Source: Streptococcaceae bacterium AM104-57 (GTDB taxonomy: Bacteria; Bacillota; Bacilli; Lactobacillales; Streptococcaceae). Taken from it: DNA of 64,000 nucleotides. The stretch covers positions 1 to 64,000 of the forward strand of contig JAQDPW010000009.1 in assembly GCA_027659245.1 (NCBI GenBank), in the 5' to 3' direction. Positions 31,833 through 41,411 of the stretch are shown piece by piece. A model generated the notes under the pieces. The model had not been told where the DNA came from and ran no database searches. It saw only the letters and a list, made by a program, of their open reading frames with translations. Every line of letters begins with the position of its first letter. Position 1 is the first letter of the stretch. The translations under genes were made by a program, and so were the position numbers.

Positions 31833-32094
31833 CTAAGATTCAAAGGACCTTAGCTGCCCATGAAAAATAGGGAATGGCGCTGACTTTCCACGAAAGGCAA
31901 GACAGGCAGCTTTTTTCAAGAGGCAGGTAGTCCGTGTTCAATTTCTAAGATACAAAGCCTGTAAGAACACAAAGTGAAATTATGAGTTCTGGTCAAGGAG
32001 TGTATACTTCTTGGAAGAACTATCTTTTTCACACAGGGGTTCAGGCATGTTCAATTGCTAAGATACAAAGGACCTTAGCTGCCCGTAAAAATAG
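31833..32094 (-). repeat. Three degenerate ~113-bp repeats in the dapB leader
   Basis: The core CTAAGATACAAAG (plus strand) recurs at 31833 (one mismatch), 31945 and 32058, spaced 112 and 113 bp. Copies 1 and 3 extend to a 37-bp match (AAAGGACCTTAGCTGCCC then a TGAAAAATAG-like end); copies 2 and 3 match to the left (TGTTCAATT). On the minus strand each full copy can fold GCTAAG...CTTAGC as a 5-6-bp hairpin with an 11-nt loop. Confidence 0.7.
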
Positions 32095-32095
32095 T

Positions 32096-32944
32096 CTAAA
32101 TTATAGGTGTATAGCCCAAAGCAATACTTCCTTCTCCCAGGTGAGTCCCAATAACACTACCGAAGGTTGCAATTGAAACATCTGTAGCCACTCCACCATC
32201 GATCAAAAGCTGGCGCAAATCTGCTGCTTTTTGAGGAGCATTCCCGTGAATGACAGTAATCTGGTAATTCCCATTAGCTGTTGCTTCTTTAACAATTTCA
32301 ACTAAGCGTTTTGTAGCCTTTTTCTCTGTACGAACCTTTTCATATACTTCTATCACACCTTGGTCATTGAAGTATAGGATTGGCTTGATACTAAGGAGAT
32401 TCCCTAAAATGGCCGCACCATTTGAAAGACGTCCCCCCTTAACTAGATGGTCAAGATCATCCACCATGATAAAGGCTGAGGTATTTTCAATCTGTTCAGT
32501 TACTTTATCTAAGATAGACTCAAAGCCATCTCCTTGCTCTGCCCATTTAAAGACACTTTCAGCCATATAGCCTAAAGGAGCACTTGTAATTCGAGTATCT
32601 GGAAAAGCAATGGTCAAACCTTCAAACTCATCCTTCATATATTGGATATTTTGGTAAAATCCTGAAATTCCAGAAGATAGGAAAAGGCCCAAGGCATGTG
32701 TATAGCCTTTGTCTTTTAATGATGATAAAATTTCATCCAACTTAGCAATACTTGGTTGGCTCGTTTTTGGCAATTCGCTTGCTGAAGCCATTTTTTCATA
32801 AAATTCTTGAGCGGTTAGATTTACACCTTCAACATACTCCTGTCCATCGATATTCACAGGAATGTCTAGCACAAATAAATCTTCTTTCCGCAAGGTTTCC
32901 GCTTGTAGAAAAGCAGACGAGTCTGTTATGACCGCTAATTTCAT
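32096..32944 (-). CDS. DegV family fatty-acid-binding protein (FakB-like)
   Basis: DegV proteins bind a fatty acid and present it to the kinase FakA for phosphorylation. The 282 residues carry the family start [13 protein letters not shown] (the lipid-head-group Thr-Ser), [11 protein letters not shown] and a C-terminal [15 protein letters not shown]. No fakA gene is in the window. It begins 3 nt after the DUF1149 gene. Confidence 0.88.
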   Translation of the reverse strand: MKLAVITDSSAFLQAETLRKEDLFVLDIPVNIDGQEYVEGVNLTAQEFYEKMASASELPKTSQPSIAKLDEILSSLKDKGYTHALGLFLSSGISGFYQNIQYMKDEFEGLTIAFPDTRITSAPLGYMAESVFKWAEQGDGFESILDKVTEQIENTSAFIMVDDLDHLVKGGRLSNGAAILGNLLSIKPILYFNDQGVIEVYEKVRTEKKATKRLVEIVKEATANGNYQITVIHGNAPQKAADLRQLLIDGGVATDVSIATFGSVIGTHLGEGSIALGYTPII

Positions 32945-32947
32945 TTC

Positions 32948-33322
32948 TTAAAACTCCAAATTAATTCCCGGTAAATCAAGGGCAATTTCTGTTACTTCAT
33001 AAGTCAAACGATTAAGCATATCCAAACATGGACGAGCTAGTGTCTCAACTTCTTCTTGGCTGAAATCACTTGGTTGATCGACAATACGACCTTCAACATG
33101 ATTGACTTGAGAAATCGTTCCACTAATGACAAATCTATCAAAGACAATCATAAAGCTCAAAACAACTACCAAAGAAGTAACTTGATTATCTTGATCATGC
33201 TGAAGCAACTGGAAGTTTACATCAACCTTAGTTTCAGGTGCTCCATTTTCATTTTCCCATTCAAAGTTACGCGCATCGAAGTGATACTGACTAACAAATT
33301 CTTGTTCACGTTTTAAATTCAT
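32948..33322 (-). CDS. DUF1149 family protein
   Basis: Function unknown. Small acidic protein (124 residues) found in lactic acid bacteria; resembles SecB-fold proteins in size and beta-strand pattern, which is only an impression. Three ATGs are close together; GGAG six bases before the ATG at 33322 selects the third one. Leads directly into degV (3 nt gap). Promoter at 33353. Confidence 0.8.
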   Translation of the reverse strand: MNLKREQEFVSQYHFDARNFEWENENGAPETKVDVNFQLLQHDQDNQVTSLVVVLSFMIVFDRFVISGTISQVNHVEGRIVDQPSDFSQEEVETLARPCLDMLNRLTYEVTEIALDLPGINLEF

Positions 33323-33352
33323 TTTCATCTCCATTGGTACAATATAGTTGCC

Positions 33353-33358
33353 ATTGTA
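33353..33358 (-). promoter_or_regulatory. Promoter of DUF1149-degV
   Basis: Minus strand TATGGTACAAT, an extended -10, about 30 nt before the start. It lies 30 nt beyond the glmM stop, so this unit is separable from glmM. Confidence 0.55.
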
Positions 33359-33387
33359 CCATATTTTTTTATTTTCTGCTAGATTTA

Positions 33388-34737
33388 CTAAATACCAATC
33401 TCAGTTTTAACAACTTCAGCAATCGTATCCACGTAGTAGTCCACTTCCTCAGTAGTAGGTGCTTCTGCCATGACACGCAAGAGTGGCTCCGTTCCACTTG
33501 GGCGAACGAGGATGCGACCGTTGCCTGCCATTTCTTCTTCCATCTTCTCGATAATAGCCTTGATAGCAGGAACTTCCATAGCTTTTTCTTTCATGGCATT
33601 TTCCACACGGATATTGACCAATTTTTGTGGGTAAATGGTCACTTCTGAGGCCAATTGAGACAAACTCTTACCTGTTTCTTGCATGATCTTCGTCAATTGA
33701 ACAGCTGAAAGCTGACCATCACCAGTAGTATTATAGTCCATCAAGATAACGTGACCTGACTGCTCACCTCCAAGGTTATAGCCAGATTTTCTCATTTCTT
33801 CAACTACATAGCGGTCTCCAACAGCAGTGACTGCTTTATTGATCCCTTCACGATCCAAGGCCTTATGGAAACCGAGGTTGGACATAACTGTTGTTACGAT
33901 CGTATTTTGAGCCAATTGACCTTTTTCAGAAAGGTATTTCCCGATGATATACATAATCTTATCACCGTCGACAATTTCACCATTTTCATCAACAGCAATC
34001 AAACGGTCGCTATCACCATCAAAGGCCAAACCGATAGCTGACCCGCTTTCTTTTACAAGTTCTTGCAAGGCTTCTGGATGAGTTGAACCAACGTTCAAGT
34101 TGATGTTAAGGCCATCTGGTGTTTCACCAATAACTGTTAATTGAGCACCTAGGTCTGCAAAAATTTGACGAGCACTTGTTGCTGCTGCACCGTTGGCAGT
34201 ATCCAAGGCCACCTTCATTCCTTCAAGAGGAGTTCCAGTTGAAACAAGGTAGGCTTCGTACTTGCGCAAACCTTCTGGATAATCAACAACAGTACCTAAA
34301 CCTTCAGCGCTTGGACGTGGAAGAGTATCTTCGCTCGCATCAAGCAAGGCTTCGATTTCTGCTTCCTTGTCATCGTCAAGTTTAAAACCGTCACCACCAA
34401 AGAATTTAATTCCATTATCAAGGGCTGGGTTGTGACTAGCTGAAATCATGACACCTGCACTTGCTCCCTCAGTTTTAACCAAGTATGCTACTGCTGGTGT
34501 TGCAAGTACACCAAGTTTATAAACGTGAATTCCCACTGAAAGAAGTCCAGCAATAAGAGCAGCTTCAAGCATTTGACCTGAAATACGTGTGTCGCGTCCT
34601 ACAAAAACTTTAGGCGCTTCCGTCGTATGTTGACTGAGGACATAACCTCCGAAACGACCAAGTTTAAAAGCCAATTCTGGCGTTAATTCTACGTTTGCTT
34701 CTCCACGAACTCCGTCCGTTCCAAAATATTTACCCAT
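33388..34737 (-). CDS. glmM: Phosphoglucosamine mutase
   Basis: Interconverts glucosamine-6-phosphate and glucosamine-1-phosphate for UDP-GlcNAc and wall synthesis. The 449 residues have the phosphoserine loop ISASHNP (about 100), the metal site DGDSDR, GGEQSGH and the phosphate-binding RPSGTEP. It follows cdaR by 27 nt; the cdaA-cdaR-glmM order is the conserved Gram-positive one in which GlmM can inhibit CdaA. Confidence 0.97.
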   Translation of the reverse strand: MGKYFGTDGVRGEANVELTPELAFKLGRFGGYVLSQHTTEAPKVFVGRDTRISGQMLEAALIAGLLSVGIHVYKLGVLATPAVAYLVKTEGASAGVMISASHNPALDNGIKFFGGDGFKLDDDKEAEIEALLDASEDTLPRPSAEGLGTVVDYPEGLRKYEAYLVSTGTPLEGMKVALDTANGAAATSARQIFADLGAQLTVIGETPDGLNINLNVGSTHPEALQELVKESGSAIGLAFDGDSDRLIAVDENGEIVDGDKIMYIIGKYLSEKGQLAQNTIVTTVMSNLGFHKALDREGINKAVTAVGDRYVVEEMRKSGYNLGGEQSGHVILMDYNTTGDGQLSAVQLTKIMQETGKSLSQLASEVTIYPQKLVNIRVENAMKEKAMEVPAIKAIIEKMEEEMAGNGRILVRPSGTEPLLRVMAEAPTTEEVDYYVDTIAEVVKTEIGI

Positions 34738-34764
34738 TTTTTTATCCTTTTCTATTGTGTTTTA

Positions 34765-35556
34765 TTAGTCATTTTTTGAAGAGTCTGGCTTGGTTTCAGA
34801 ACCAGTTGAAGACGAACTGCCCGAAGATGAGCTTGTCGTTGATGAGCTAGAACTACTTGCTGATCGAACTTGTTTCGTCGTTACTTTCATAGTTGTTTCA
34901 TAAGGTGTAATAACCGTTGGTAGAACTGTTCCGTTTTTATCAACTGCTTGAAGAGGCACCGAACCAGAGTAATTCCCTGAAATTTGCTCACTCGTTGGTA
35001 AAACAGCCACAATCTTATCAATCTTAGACAGGGTGTCAGCATCACTGGTAACTGAAACCCGTTGATCTGAAACTGTCACACTATCAATAAGAATCCGTTC
35101 ATCAATCTGACTGGAATCAATTTGTGGAACAACTGGTAGATTGTCCCGTGTTACCTTTTTCCCAATTTTAACGGTAATTTTCTGTGGCGTTGCAATAGCT
35201 GTTAAGCCACTGGGAAGATTTTCAATGCTTAGAGGGACTTCTATCGTTCCTTCGGTGGCTTGCGTCAAATCAGCAGTCACTTTAAATTTACGAGTGCTTT
35301 CCTGCATCTCACTAGCCAAGGTCACTCGATTGGATCCAGTCAAAAACACCGTTACTTCTGAACTAAAACCGCTAATAAAATACTTCTCACTATCGTACTG
35401 AATATCGATCGGAACATTTAAGACTGTATTGGTATAGGTCTCTGTCCTAGTCGTTCTAGCATTATTCGTATTTTGATAATTGATAGAGGTAGCGTAGATA
35501 AACAGAACACAGGCAAAGAGGAGCGAGGAAATGATGTATAAACTATTTTTTTTCAT
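34765..35556 (-). CDS. cdaR: CdaA regulator CdaR (YbbR-domain protein)
   Basis: Membrane-anchored partner of CdaA. The 263 residues have one N-terminal helix (about 3-22), then YbbR-type extracellular repeats of about 80 residues (NVPIDIQYDSEKYFISG, TVKIGKKVTRDNLPV, and a third) and a serine-rich tail. The frame opens at 35571, but MKKNSLYI at 35556 matches the family start. It overlaps cdaA by 14 nt. Confidence 0.92.
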   Translation of the reverse strand: MKKNSLYIISSLLFACVLFIYATSINYQNTNNARTTRTETYTNTVLNVPIDIQYDSEKYFISGFSSEVTVFLTGSNRVTLASEMQESTRKFKVTADLTQATEGTIEVPLSIENLPSGLTAIATPQKITVKIGKKVTRDNLPVVPQIDSSQIDERILIDSVTVSDQRVSVTSDADTLSKIDKIVAVLPTSEQISGNYSGSVPLQAVDKNGTVLPTVITPYETTMKVTTKQVRSASSSSSSTTSSSSGSSSSTGSETKPDSSKND

Positions 35557-36400
35557 TCTTCCAGCCTCCAAATATTCGTTCTGTTAAGCTTGGCTCTTGT
35601 GAATTTTCCGGAATCAGTATGCGACGTAATTCTCCTTCAAACTCTTCAATTGTCAAACCATGCTTAAAGACACCATTATGGGTTATTGAAATACCCCCAG
35701 TTTCCTCTGAAACTACAAAAGTAAGCGCATCTGAGACTTCAGACAATCCAATGGCTGCCCGATGTCGCGTTCCAAATTCTTTTGAAATACCTGTATTTTC
35801 CGTCAATGGTAGATAGGCAGAAGTTACGGCTAGGCGATCCCCTTTAATAATCACTGCTCCATCATGTAAAGGTGTGTTTGGGATGAAGATGTTGATCAAA
35901 AGTTCTGCTGATATCTTAGCATCTAGAGGAATCCCCGTTGCGATATACTCCTGCAAGGTCCTGACACGCTGTACAGCTACTAAGGCTCCAATCTTCCTCG
36001 GACTCATGTATTCGACTGCTTTAACGAATGCCTGAATCATCTGTTCTTCTGAACTGATGGGTGTACTCGAAAAGAATTCTGTTGCACGCCCCAAGCGCTC
36101 TAAACCTGTCCGAATTTCTGGAGAGAAAATAACTACTGCTGCGATAACCCCGTAAGTAATCAATTGATTGATCAACCAAGAAATAGTCGTTAAGCCTAGG
36201 GTATTTGCTGCTATCTGAGCTAAGATAAAAACTAAAACACCTCGAACCAGGATCATAATCTTGGTCCCTGCAATTGATTTTGTAAATTGGTATAAGATAT
36301 AGGCAACGATAAGAATATCAATCACATTTATCAGAATACTCCAAGGACTGGAAAATAAACTAGACCAGTATTGAAGATTAGATAATTGCTGAAAATTCAT
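35543..36400 (-). CDS. cdaA: Diadenylate cyclase CdaA
   Basis: Makes c-di-AMP from two ATP; in pneumococci this messenger controls potassium uptake and wall homeostasis. The 285 residues have three transmembrane helices (to about 100) and the DAC domain with the catalytic DGAVII and GTRHRAAIG motifs. The open frame reaches 36436, but MNFQQLSNLQYW at 36400 is the family start. An extended -10 lies at 36435-36440, divergent to fnr. Confidence 0.95.
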   Translation of the reverse strand: MNFQQLSNLQYWSSLFSSPWSILINVIDILIVAYILYQFTKSIAGTKIMILVRGVLVFILAQIAANTLGLTTISWLINQLITYGVIAAVVIFSPEIRTGLERLGRATEFFSSTPISSEEQMIQAFVKAVEYMSPRKIGALVAVQRVRTLQEYIATGIPLDAKISAELLINIFIPNTPLHDGAVIIKGDRLAVTSAYLPLTENTGISKEFGTRHRAAIGLSEVSDALTFVVSEETGGISITHNGVFKHGLTIEEFEGELRRILIPENSQEPSLTERIFGGWKNEKK

Positions 36401-36434
36401 TCTAGGCCTCCTCTCCATAAAAAAGCTACTCTTC

Positions 36435-36440
36435 ATTATA
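36435..36440 (-). promoter_or_regulatory. Promoter of cdaA-cdaR-glmM
   Basis: Minus strand TGATATAAT, 35 nt before the cdaA start, with a poor -35. The position supports the shorter CdaA start, since the upstream in-frame ATG would lie at or before the transcription start. Confidence 0.6.
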
Positions 36441-36498
36441 TCATTTTATATGAAAATTTTCTTCTCCCTACTTCATTTTAAATTGGTAGAAAATATGA

Positions 36499-36504
36499 TA
36501 GAAT
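36499..36504 (+). promoter_or_regulatory. Promoter of fnr
   Basis: TATGATAGAAT, an extended -10, 31 nt before the ATG; AAGGAG follows at 36524-36529. Divergent from the cdaA promoter. Confidence 0.55.
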
Positions 36505-36534
36505 TAAATGATAGAAATGAATTAAGGAGAAACC

Positions 36535-37503
36535 ATGTCTGAACTATATGATATTACCATTGTAGGAGGTGGACCTGTCGGTCTTTTCGCAGCCTTCTAT
36601 TCTCATCTGCGCCAGGCCAAGGTCCAAATCATCGACTCTCTTCCTCAACTAGGGGGGCAACCTGCCATCCTTTATCCTGAAAAACAAATTCTTGATGTCC
36701 CAGGTTTTCCAAATCTTACTGGCGAAGAATTGACTAGTCGCCTTTTGGAACAACTTGAAGGGTTTGAGACACCTGTTCACCTCAATGAAACTGTCCTAGA
36801 TATAGTAAAAAACGAGGACTATTTTACTATTACTACCAATAAAGGAAGTCACCTGACTAAAACGGTCATTATCGCTATGGGTGGTGGTGCCTTTAAACCT
36901 CGTCCACTAGAACTAGAAGGCGTGGAAGGCTATGACAATATCCACTACCACGTTTCGAATATTCAACAATATGCTGGCAAGAAGGTAACCATCCTCGGTG
37001 GTGGTGACTCAGCTGTGGACTGGGCACTAGCTTTTGAAAAGATTGCTCCAACTACACTTGTGCACCGTCGCGACAACTTCCGTGCTCTTGAACATAGTGT
37101 ACAAGCCTTGCAAGAGTCTTCTGTGACTATCAAAACACCATTTGTACCAAGTCAGCTTGTAGGAGATGGAAAAACTTTAGACAAGCTTGAAATCACAAAA
37201 GTCAAATCCGATGAAACCGAAACCCTTGAACTGGACCACCTCTTTGTCAACTATGGCTTCAAATCATCAGTTGGTAATCTTAAAAACTGGGGATTAGAAC
37301 TGAACCGTCATAAGATTATCGTCAATAGCAAGCAAGAGTCAAGCCAAGCTGGAATTTACGCTATCGGTGACTGCTGCTACTACGATGGTAAGATTGACTT
37401 GATTGCAACAGGTCTTGGTGAAGCACCAACTGCTGTCAACAATGCCATTAACTACATCGACCCAGAACAAAAAGTTCAACCAAAACACTCTACAAGTTTA
37501 TAA
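36535..37503 (+). CDS. fnr: Ferredoxin/flavodoxin-NADP reductase, thioredoxin-reductase-like (type 2)
   Basis: FAD enzyme passing electrons between NADPH and ferredoxin or flavodoxin. The 322 residues have the FAD motif VGGGPVGLFAAFY, GGQPAILYPEK, the NADPH motif ILGGGDSAVDWAL and C-terminal IYAIGDCCYYDG. The CxxC redox pair of thioredoxin reductase is absent, which fits the type 2 reductase family. Monocistronic with its own terminator. Confidence 0.92.
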   Translation: MSELYDITIVGGGPVGLFAAFYSHLRQAKVQIIDSLPQLGGQPAILYPEKQILDVPGFPNLTGEELTSRLLEQLEGFETPVHLNETVLDIVKNEDYFTITTNKGSHLTKTVIIAMGGGAFKPRPLELEGVEGYDNIHYHVSNIQQYAGKKVTILGGGDSAVDWALAFEKIAPTTLVHRRDNFRALEHSVQALQESSVTIKTPFVPSQLVGDGKTLDKLEITKVKSDETETLELDHLFVNYGFKSSVGNLKNWGLELNRHKIIVNSKQESSQAGIYAIGDCCYYDGKIDLIATGLGEAPTAVNNAINYIDPEQKVQPKHSTSL

Positions 37504-37550
37504 TGTCAAACTTTCAATTTTATTAAAAAATCAAGTAAAATTTCATGATA

Positions 37551-37597
37551 AAACGCATAATAACAAGTATCTAAAGATCTTGCGATTATGCGTTTTT
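37551..37597 (+). terminator. Terminator of fnr
   Basis: AAACGCATAAT and ATTATGCGTTTTT form an 11-bp stem ending in a T run, 48 nt after the fnr stop; the enclosed loop is about 23 nt. Confidence 0.75.
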
Positions 37598-37884
37598 GTG
37601 ATTTTAAAGACTTTTCCACTAACCTCATTTATTTGCTTTTTATAGAAAGTTTAATACTTATTGATTAATTTTTTAATATTTCCCTTATTCCGACATATTA
37701 AGACTAACAAACTCTGTGCACCGTATGAGTAATACTAGATAATATTCTATCCTAGTGTAATTTGTAGTAAAAGTTCGAAGTTAACATTTACAAATTGACG
37801 TTAAATACAGTTATGAACATGTTATAAAGTTTGATGTTAGTGGCTGGTAGATTAATTATTACATAAGTTAAGTGTTAATCTGGC
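37598..37884. other. AT-rich intergenic stretch at the edge of the island
   Basis: No gene, known repeat or clear terminator seen. A 7-bp AGATTAA/TTAATCT pair about 30 nt after the kinase stop lacks a T run. It forms the left junction of the 37.9-42.1 kb island. Confidence 0.4.
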
Positions 37885-39264
37885 TCATTTATTATTCCGT
37901 ATCGGTAATCTAAATTTAACTTCAGCACCACAACAAGCCTCTCTATTTTTCAAGATTACTGATCCACCATGTAATTTAATTATTTGTTCAGTGATAAATA
38001 GTCCAATACCATAATTGGTTGCAGAATGCCTGCTATAATCTCCACGATAGAACTGTTCTTTTGCGTGAATTAAATCGATATCAGAAAAACCTTTTCCGTT
38101 ATCTAATACTGATATTTCTAAAAATTTATCTACAGTTTTTATATTCAATTCCAATGTAACTATTCCATTATTATTTTCAATTGAATTCGCTAAGACATTT
38201 TGTAAAGCTCTCTCTAAGAGTTTCATGTCTACACTCATTATACCATCTTCAACTACTACATTAGTTTTTAGATTGTTAGAATTAATTGACATTAGTTCTT
38301 TAGAAACTGTTACCAATTGTTCTGATACAGTTTTTACTGCCAACGATTGTGGCTGGTATTCAGTAGCATTAGACTTCTTATTCATGATTAGAAGTGTTTT
38401 TATATATTCAGATATTCTATTGCTGTTCCTCAGTATATAATCTATATAAATACTCTGGTCCTCTGTCACAGATGTCTTTTTAAGCAACTCAGCATTTCCT
38501 TGAACAATAGATACTGGGGTTTTCAAGTCATGTATCAAGGCAGAAATCTGTTTTTGCTTATTTTCTTCCTGTAGCCACTCTTTGATTAATGACTCTTGCA
38601 AAGCATTTCTCATTTTCTCCAAGCTAAATAGAACTTCATTAAATTCTTTGACTCTTGAATAATGCAGTTCAAAATCTAAAGTTTGTTCTGATATTTTTTC
38701 GGAAGCGGCTAATATAGGTGAAAGCTGTTTTACAAGATATTTAGCCCATACTATTGTAACAATCAATGTATTTAGTAAACTAACTAAAATAAGAATACTG
38801 ACATACACTGTATTGACATTAGGAAAAAATTTTGCCATGAAGTTATTTGTAAAATAGGGTTTTACTGAATATTGAATAATACAATAACCGTCATTTCGTA
38901 GAATTTCTATATAGCTATAAGATGGGGTATTATATACTTTCTCATTATTATAGTATCGAATTGCTCTATCTTCTTCATCTTTACTCATTGAACTAGAAAT
39001 GATATTCCCGTCCTTTGAAATTAATAGATATGAAGCATTATCTGGTATAAGATTTTTATCAAAGGTCTCTGTATTGGCTATCGCATTCTTCCGCTCATAA
39101 ATCTGATTTTCTGTGTAATCGGCAGGTAAAATAAATCCTAATGAATACATGGTGGTGAACATCAGAATTACTAAACCAACTGAAAGAAACAGTACAATTC
39201 CTACACTTATTAGATATTCTAAAAATATTATTTTTAGCGATTGCCCTTTTAATTTTATTCCCAT
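37885..39264 (-). CDS. Sensor histidine kinase of a lantibiotic-response type system
   Basis: The 459 residues have two transmembrane helices (about 15-42 and 150-172) around an extracellular sensor of about 105 residues, then HisKA with His245 (SALIHDLKTP) and an intact HATPase_c domain (LDNGKGFSD, GIGLFITEQI). The sensor size and gene context resemble NisK/SpaK-type kinases that monitor antimicrobial peptides. It overlaps the response-regulator gene by 10 nt. The ligand is not known. Confidence 0.85.
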   Translation of the reverse strand: MGIKLKGQSLKIIFLEYLISVGIVLFLSVGLVILMFTTMYSLGFILPADYTENQIYERKNAIANTETFDKNLIPDNASYLLISKDGNIISSSMSKDEEDRAIRYYNNEKVYNTPSYSYIEILRNDGYCIIQYSVKPYFTNNFMAKFFPNVNTVYVSILILVSLLNTLIVTIVWAKYLVKQLSPILAASEKISEQTLDFELHYSRVKEFNEVLFSLEKMRNALQESLIKEWLQEENKQKQISALIHDLKTPVSIVQGNAELLKKTSVTEDQSIYIDYILRNSNRISEYIKTLLIMNKKSNATEYQPQSLAVKTVSEQLVTVSKELMSINSNNLKTNVVVEDGIMSVDMKLLERALQNVLANSIENNNGIVTLELNIKTVDKFLEISVLDNGKGFSDIDLIHAKEQFYRGDYSRHSATNYGIGLFITEQIIKLHGGSVILKNREACCGAEVKFRLPIRNNK

Positions 39265-39914
39265 TTATATCCAATTCCCCATACAGTTACAACTGGAGAT
39301 ACACCTTCCTTCTGTAATTTTGCGCGAATATTCTTAATATGTTCTGAAATAGCTGAAGAATTACCTATTCCATCATATCCAAATATCATCTCATAAATCT
39401 GTTCTCTTGAAAATACTTGCCCACGCCTACGTGCCAGAAGTTCACAAATTCGATACTCAGATTTTGTAAAAGGAATTTTCTTATCATTTACATAAATTAT
39501 ATTCGCTGATAAATCAAATCTAATTTCTCCAAGATTTAAACTTAAATGTCTCTCTCGGTTTTCTCGACGTAAATGAGCATCAACTCTCGCAATTAATTCG
39601 TTTACCCCAAAAGGTTTTAGAATGTAATCATCAGCTCCTGTTGATAAACCCGAAACAATGTCACTTTCCAAAGATTTTGCAGTTAAAAATAAGATGGGAC
39701 AGTCTACTCTATCTCTAATAGATTTACAATAAGATATACCATCGATTTTTGGCATCATTATATCTAACAAGATTAAATCATACTCTGTTAATTTAGAAAT
39801 AGGTACTTCTGTTGGATTCTGAAAAATATCTACATGATATAATTTTTGCGTTAAAATATTTTTGATTAAAACTAAAAGATCCATTTCATCATCTATAGCT
39901 AATATTTTCACCAT
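39255..39914 (-). CDS. OmpR-family response regulator
   Basis: The 219 residues carry a receiver domain (acidic pocket DDE at 8-10, phospho-acceptor Asp51 in LLLDIMMP, Lys in LKPFG) and a winged-helix DNA-binding domain (from about 125; RRGQVFSREQIYEMIFGYDG). It lies between the transporter and kinase genes, so it is expected to control the transporter operon, probably including itself. Confidence 0.9.
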   Translation of the reverse strand: MVKILAIDDEMDLLVLIKNILTQKLYHVDIFQNPTEVPISKLTEYDLILLDIMMPKIDGISYCKSIRDRVDCPILFLTAKSLESDIVSGLSTGADDYILKPFGVNELIARVDAHLRRENRERHLSLNLGEIRFDLSANIIYVNDKKIPFTKSEYRICELLARRRGQVFSREQIYEMIFGYDGIGNSSAISEHIKNIRAKLQKEGVSPVVTVWGIGYKWE

Positions 39915-39933
39915 CCTATTACCACCTTCATTT

Positions 39934-40671
39934 CTATTCCATATTAGTTCTGCCGTTCCATTTACTAAACCAAATCAAACTTACAAATAAAATTACAACT
40001 ATCATTGGTGTTGCAACTAAAGACCATTTAAAAAATTCATAATAAAATAAGTTTTCACCAGATATTTTATCTACAAAATAAAGACCACAAAGTCTTGAAG
40101 ACCAAGAACTTGGTATGTAATACCAAATCTTATCCCCCATACTTGTAACAGCAAGCAGAGCTATCAAGGTTTCAAAGAAACCAAGACCAATAGAGGCACC
40201 ACTCCCAAATCTGAGGCTAATAACCAGATGTATTAAATATAACGGAACAACTCCGATAATCATTAAGACTGATTCCAATATCAAATCATAAAATTCTTGA
40301 TAATTAAAAAACATCAAAAAACTACTTTGGAGTAAAACAAGTGATAGAGATGCACACAACAATAAGGATAATAACTTACCAATATACATACTAGTTCTTG
40401 ATTGCGAACCAGTTAACATTATCTGAAAACAACCTGCTTCTGCTTCCATTTCTATTACCTTTGCAGTAATAAAACCAATAATAATCGGGAACAATGCACC
40501 TAACGTAATCAAATAATTTAATGTGACATCCTCAATTGAATACCTACTTAGGCTCGTAAATTTAAAACCAGCATATATCATAATCACAAATAGTATTGGG
40601 AGAAACAGATATAACCAGGGTAACCAAGTATGTTTTATCTTATATAGTTCAGACTTTAAAATATTTATCAC
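39934..40671 (-). CDS. Lantibiotic-immunity-type ABC permease (LanG-like)
   Basis: Six-helix ABC-2 type permease of 245 residues (SELYKIKHTWLPWLYLFLP at the start). The longest open frame starts at 40848, inside the preceding permease, but AGGAGGTG lies five bases ahead of a GTG at 40671 that overlaps the preceding stop by one base (TAGTG). That start gives a length equal to its sister permease and the normal family N-terminus, so it is clearly better. Tandem small permeases like these are typical of LanFEG transporters, which expel lantibiotics from the membrane. Confidence 0.85.
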   Translation of the reverse strand: MINILKSELYKIKHTWLPWLYLFLPILFVIMIYAGFKFTSLSRYSIEDVTLNYLITLGALFPIIIGFITAKVIEMEAEAGCFQIMLTGSQSRTSMYIGKLLSLLLCASLSLVLLQSSFLMFFNYQEFYDLILESVLMIIGVVPLYLIHLVISLRFGSGASIGLGFFETLIALLAVTSMGDKIWYYIPSSWSSRLCGLYFVDKISGENLFYYEFFKWSLVATPMIVVILFVSLIWFSKWNGRTNME

Positions 40672-41408
40672 TATCCCACCTCCTGTTTTGCAAACCAAAT
40701 AGATGATAAGTAAGATAATAGAAGAAATAACAGAATTGAGAAGATACATGGAGGCAAAATGGATGTGTTTAACATTATATTTCCTGCATCTGCTGGTAGT
40801 CCATTTGGCATAATTTTCAGCATTGGAACCATAGCTCTTATACTCCAACTATATGGGGAAAACAACCAATAATCTCCAGCAGAAAACATAATTCCAAGTA
40901 CAACACCTAGTAAACCATTTATCATAAGACTAATAGAAAAACCAAACTTTTTAGCTAATAGTAGGCAAAATGGAATTTGCCATATGCTTGATACCACTAA
41001 TGCTATACTCGAAACTAATAAAGTACTAAAGCTATAGCTTAAAAATATTTGTTCTCCAAAAATAAATTGCACAATTAAAACTGCTATCAAGTGAACCAAA
41101 CTTGTCATCAGAATCAAACAGCTTGCTACAATAATTTTTGATATCCAAATCTTTCTTAAATCAATACTTAGAGGATAAACTGCCCTATATTTTATTTTTT
41201 TATCTTCGTATCGATTCATTAAAGCAGGAATCAGTGCATAAGTAATTGGCATAATTATAGTATACCACCAATTATATGAATCTACTGTAAAATATGGTGG
41301 TGCCAGTATATAAGAAAGAATTATCAAAGATATAGGTATTATATAGATTATTTTTTTTAAAAAAGTTCTTTTATATTTTAAATAATCACCAAGAATATAA
41401 TTCATCAT
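40671..41408 (-). CDS. Lantibiotic-immunity-type ABC permease (LanE-like)
   Basis: Second six-helix permease, 245 residues, related to the next one (same length, helices in similar places). Begins MMNYILGDYLKYKRTF, a short basic cytoplasmic end as in MutE/EpiE proteins, only 3 nt after the ATPase gene. Assignment to E rather than G is by order only. Confidence 0.82.
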   Translation of the reverse strand: MMNYILGDYLKYKRTFLKKIIYIIPISLIILSYILAPPYFTVDSYNWWYTIIMPITYALIPALMNRYEDKKIKYRAVYPLSIDLRKIWISKIIVASCLILMTSLVHLIAVLIVQFIFGEQIFLSYSFSTLLVSSIALVVSSIWQIPFCLLLAKKFGFSISLMINGLLGVVLGIMFSAGDYWLFSPYSWSIRAMVPMLKIMPNGLPADAGNIMLNTSILPPCIFSILLFLLLSYLSSIWFAKQEVG

Positions 41409-41411
41409 TTT

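Noticed and set aside
31821-32095. Lysine riboswitch ahead of dapB
   Set aside because: The conserved lysine-riboswitch core was not found, and the three-fold periodicity does not fit its five-helix fold.
31982-32176. Plus-strand 64-codon open frame in the dapB leader
   Set aside because: Runs into degV antisense and lacks a Shine-Dalgarno; the region is better explained by the periodic repeat.
37504-37884. Lantibiotic precursor gene beside the immunity island
   Set aside because: No short frame with a leader peptide and a Cys/Ser/Thr-rich core was found here or in 42108-42300.
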